NCBI GenBank assembly: GCA_015680685.1
Contig: MNCI01022151.1
Coordinates: 851,342-886,198, forward strand
DNA length: 34,857 nt
Source: Gnetum montanum
Taxonomy: Eukaryota > Streptophyta > Gnetopsida > Gnetales > Gnetaceae
Reading direction: 5' to 3'
Shown: positions 32,608 through 34,857 of the stretch, piece after piece
Numbering within the stretch: position 1 is the first letter of the stretch
Layout of the letters: each line of letters begins with the position of its first letter
Position numbers and translations under genes: made by a program
The notes under the pieces: model-generated
Database searches by the model: none
Told to the model about the DNA's origin: nothing
What the model saw: the letters and a program-made list of their open reading frames with translations, nothing else

Positions 32608-33685
32608 TGTAATAGCTAAGAAATTTGGTGCTCAACCAAAAATTTTAGCATAGAATAACTTAAGCCTAGATCCACGGGCCTCAAAAAAAGGATTTGGAGC
32701 ATACGTCTAGTATCAAATGTGATGAAATAAAGGCAAAAAAGAAATGCTTAAACAACTAGAATAGAGAGAAAAGAAAAAAATTGATAAAATAAGCAATCAA
32801 TGCAAAATTTTATATTAATCACTATGATAAATAAAATATTGGAAATAAATGTTCAGAAAATATAAATTATGGGTTTTAGTAACTTGAGTAATATAAGAAT
32901 ATCTTTTTGCTTGGATGTAGATTGCAAGGTGTGTTCTACAACATCTATACAATCCTAAACTTTGTCCATCAGTGGTTCTCTCTACTTTAGTGGTTTGCAC
33001 TAATTGTAAAATGGCTAATAACGTTTAAATTTTTGGTTTGCTTCAAAAGCTCTAGTTCAACAAAAAGCAAAATGATTAAAAAGTCTCTAAAATGATACAA
33101 AATTTTGCTTAAATAGGATATGAATGCTTTGATTTTTTGCTAATTTTATTCTACCATGATTTCTGATAAATTCTACATCATTTTAAAAGCTTTTAATGGT
33201 AAAAATCTGCAATGTATGATACACCAACATTTTTAACTTTTTGGGTTGAAATAGCAACATATTTGGCATTTTTCACCACCCCAAACTACAGCCTAGGAAC
33301 CACCAATGTATGAAGCTTTTCCTACCACATTTGATAGCACATTTGGGCTATATTCATGGTCCAAACTCCATCGTGTATGCTACTGATGTTTTTGGCATTT
33401 TGCTGCTAATTTTGGCAACTTATTTACATTTTTTGCCCTCATACTTTGGCTTGAATGAAATTTACAACTTGTGGGTTATAAACTTTATTTTACACATGAG
33501 AAATTATCCAAAAATTTGCAAGAATAAGGTAGGATTTTTTATGGGAAAATAGGAAACTATTTCTACCTTTAAATTCTCATCAAATTACAATGCAAATTCT
33601 TGGCTATTATACTTTTTATTTGTCACATGAAATTTTCTTTGGGGTATTTCAAGTACATAAATGTTGCAACTTCAAGATCAATTGT
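32608..33685 (-). repeat. 5' LTR of the older Tat-like relative, with extra middle part
   Basis: The left edge TGTAATAGC corresponds to TGTAATGATGG at 31738. The right part (33530-33660) matches the younger LTR again. About 750 bases in between have no counterpart there: either an old insertion here or a deletion in the younger copy. The right edge is uncertain. Confidence 0.5.
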
Positions 33686-34010
33686 GTTGTGTATTGCCCT
33701 ATGTGTTTTGGTCTTACTTGGGAGGTGAGATCTTAGTTTTGGGTTGTAAAAGAGATTCTCCATTAGTTGTATGTTGAATTGAGAATAACCATTGTATTGT
33801 TATAAAGCCTCATGCTCTATGGAATCTTCTAATTGTTTGAGAGGTTTTGGATATTTTGTGGATTATGGAACCCTATTTTAATCTTCTCTTTTAAATAAGT
33901 GAAGATAGCTAGTTTTCTTGTTTTCTAGCAAATAAATTATTTTCTCATAATATCTAGATTTAGTGTTCAAAGAATATTTTAATATTGGAGTGAACATGCT
34001 CTAGCTTAAT
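33686..34010 (+). other. Probable LTR end of a third retroelement (tRNA-Met type)
   Basis: The stretch between the Tat-like LTR and the primer site at 34011 has no coding frame, and GAGTGAACA near 33996 would suit an LTR 3' end. The 5' edge was not found, so the assignment rests on the primer site only. Confidence 0.35.
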
Positions 34011-34022
34011 TGGTACAAGAGC
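34011..34022 (+). other. Primer binding site candidate, initiator tRNA-Met type
   Basis: TGGTACAAGAGC differs from the common plant TGGTATCAGAGC at only two places, and a gag-like frame starts about 50 bases further on. Confidence 0.6.
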
Positions 34023-34071
34023 TTTTTGTTGATTGTTGCTTGTATTTGGTTAAGAATTTTATCAATTTTCG

Positions 34072-34651
34072 ATGTCACCTAAACAAAAATAGGTTAAGTC
34101 TTGAATAGAGATATGAAGACATGAAGTCTACCTTCTAGATGATGGTTACTCGGTTTGATGACATTAGCACAAAGGTAGATAGAAATGCTAGTAGTAGCCA
34201 TATCCAAACATGTGGGGTGATTAGCATGCATGTTCAAATTAAGAAATTTCACAACTAGGAGGATACTGAGTAGATGATGAGGAAGAATAATCCAACTATA
34301 GAAGTGTAGGAATCCATAAGTCAAGGATTCCAATAGGAGGGAATCCTATTCCTTAGATGAGAATTTTGAGGGCTCTAATGGTGGTAACTACTTCTTCTAT
34401 AGGAAAGCTTAATGAGGAGAATGAGTCAGGGCTTGTTAGAGTGTTTTGTAATGTTGCGAGACTTCCATATATTGAATTGAAGACTTTTAATGATGTAGAT
34501 GGAATTAATGCTTTTCAAGTTAGCCGAAGTCACTTGAGAAGTACTTTGAGTCAAAAGAGGTACCAAATAACTTGAAGGTAGCTATTGCAAAATTTGGATT
34601 AGAAGGTATGGCTTTACTTGGTGGTAAAAAGAGTCCTAAGGTCATGAAAGG
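34072..34651 (+). pseudogene. gag N-terminal part of a third Ty3/gypsy element, decayed
   Basis: It starts with MSPKQK at 34072. After several stops and frame changes, the well-known gag stretch appears at 34535-34651: LEKYFESKEVPNNLKVAIA, then KFGLEGMALLGGKK. In plant chromovirus-type gag this region reads like a YF-x-F-K-E-V-P start and ends in a WW-containing motif; here the two Trp read as Gly. The tRNA-Met-like primer site upstream agrees with that group. At 34652 it is cut by an LTR of the Athila-like family. Confidence 0.65.
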
Positions 34652-34857
34652 TGATGAGTGGCGAGATACCCCTACACTCAACCATACGAATACGAGCGTG
34701 CACGCGCGATCCGGTCGAACTCCACAGACTAAATGCCTTAACACCACAAGAAACACTTGGGGTTAATCGTTCGTTGTCTTCCCAGGCTTGCTTGTAAGTG
34801 TCACGGTGTATGGTTAAGCAAGTCTGAGGTATGTGATTTTTTTGGTATTTTTCGGTT
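34652..34857 (-). repeat. LTR of the Athila-like family, partial, runs off the window (LTR E)
   Basis: It begins TGATGAGTGGCGAGATACCCC and continues through the U5 region found also at 1363, 6053 and, inverted, at 19028, 25381 and 26493. The five bases before it are AAAGG, so the right-hand duplication should be AAAGG if it is a solo LTR. It is less decayed than the others at CpG-like places (GTGCACGCGCGATCCGGTCG), which suggests a younger copy. Confidence 0.85.

Overview
This window reads as intergenic DNA from a plant, most likely a seed plant with a large repeat-rich genome. It is AT-rich and holds no intact protein-coding gene and no recognisable RNA gene. Almost every base can be assigned to old, nested LTR retrotransposons of the Ty3/gypsy type. 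The lineage marks are plant ones: primer sites complementary to tRNA-Asp and to initiator tRNA-Met, Athila-like gag and RT, and a Tat/Ogre-like gag. The species cannot be fixed from the sequence. Nearly all reading frames carry many stops, mostly where CAG, CAA, CGA or TGG codons would fit, as expected from long-term cytosine methylation and deamination.

Layout. (1) 1-2755 and 26499-26886 are two halves of one decayed, apparently intron-bearing coding region of unknown identity, encoding a coiled coil and an acidic, Pro-ended tail. A solo LTR (1363-2060, minus strand, perfect TTTAT duplication) sits in one of its introns. (2) 2756-26493 is one Athila-like element, here element 1, inserted in an exon of that coding region. 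Both LTRs are visible, with a perfect TACCT duplication and a decayed tRNA-Asp primer site. Its gag, protease, RT, RNase H, integrase and an extra post-integrase ORF (12663-15468) are all decayed. (3) Inside element 1 lie a solo LTR of the same family (6053-6923, minus strand, CTATG/CTATA), an inverted internal fragment of a sister copy (about 15500-18430), and a younger, internally deleted relative, here element 2 (18456-25381). (4) 26887-33685 holds an unassigned AT-rich stretch, then a minus-strand Tat-like gag-protease with its primer site and LTR, inserted in the leader of an older relative. (5) 33686-34651 is the start of a third retroelement type with a tRNA-Met-like primer site and gag. 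It is broken at 34652 by another minus-strand LTR of the Athila-like family, which runs off the window.

How the parts relate. Five or more insertions of one LTR family occur within 35 kb, some into each other. Their relative ages can be read from LTR divergence: about 17 percent for element 1 and about 8 percent for element 2 in hand-aligned slices. The family's LTRs share the TGATGAG/CTCATCA ends, TATA box, poly(A) signal and U5. Between the LTR start and the TATA box, however, they carry three quite different arrays of short palindromes. That modular U3, together with the splice-acceptor-led extra ORF, is the most interesting biology here. Four assembly gaps (single Ns at 1515, 3242 and 18455; 173 Ns at 23262-23434) matter for interpretation, because at least two of the single Ns replace a few hundred bases of LTR.
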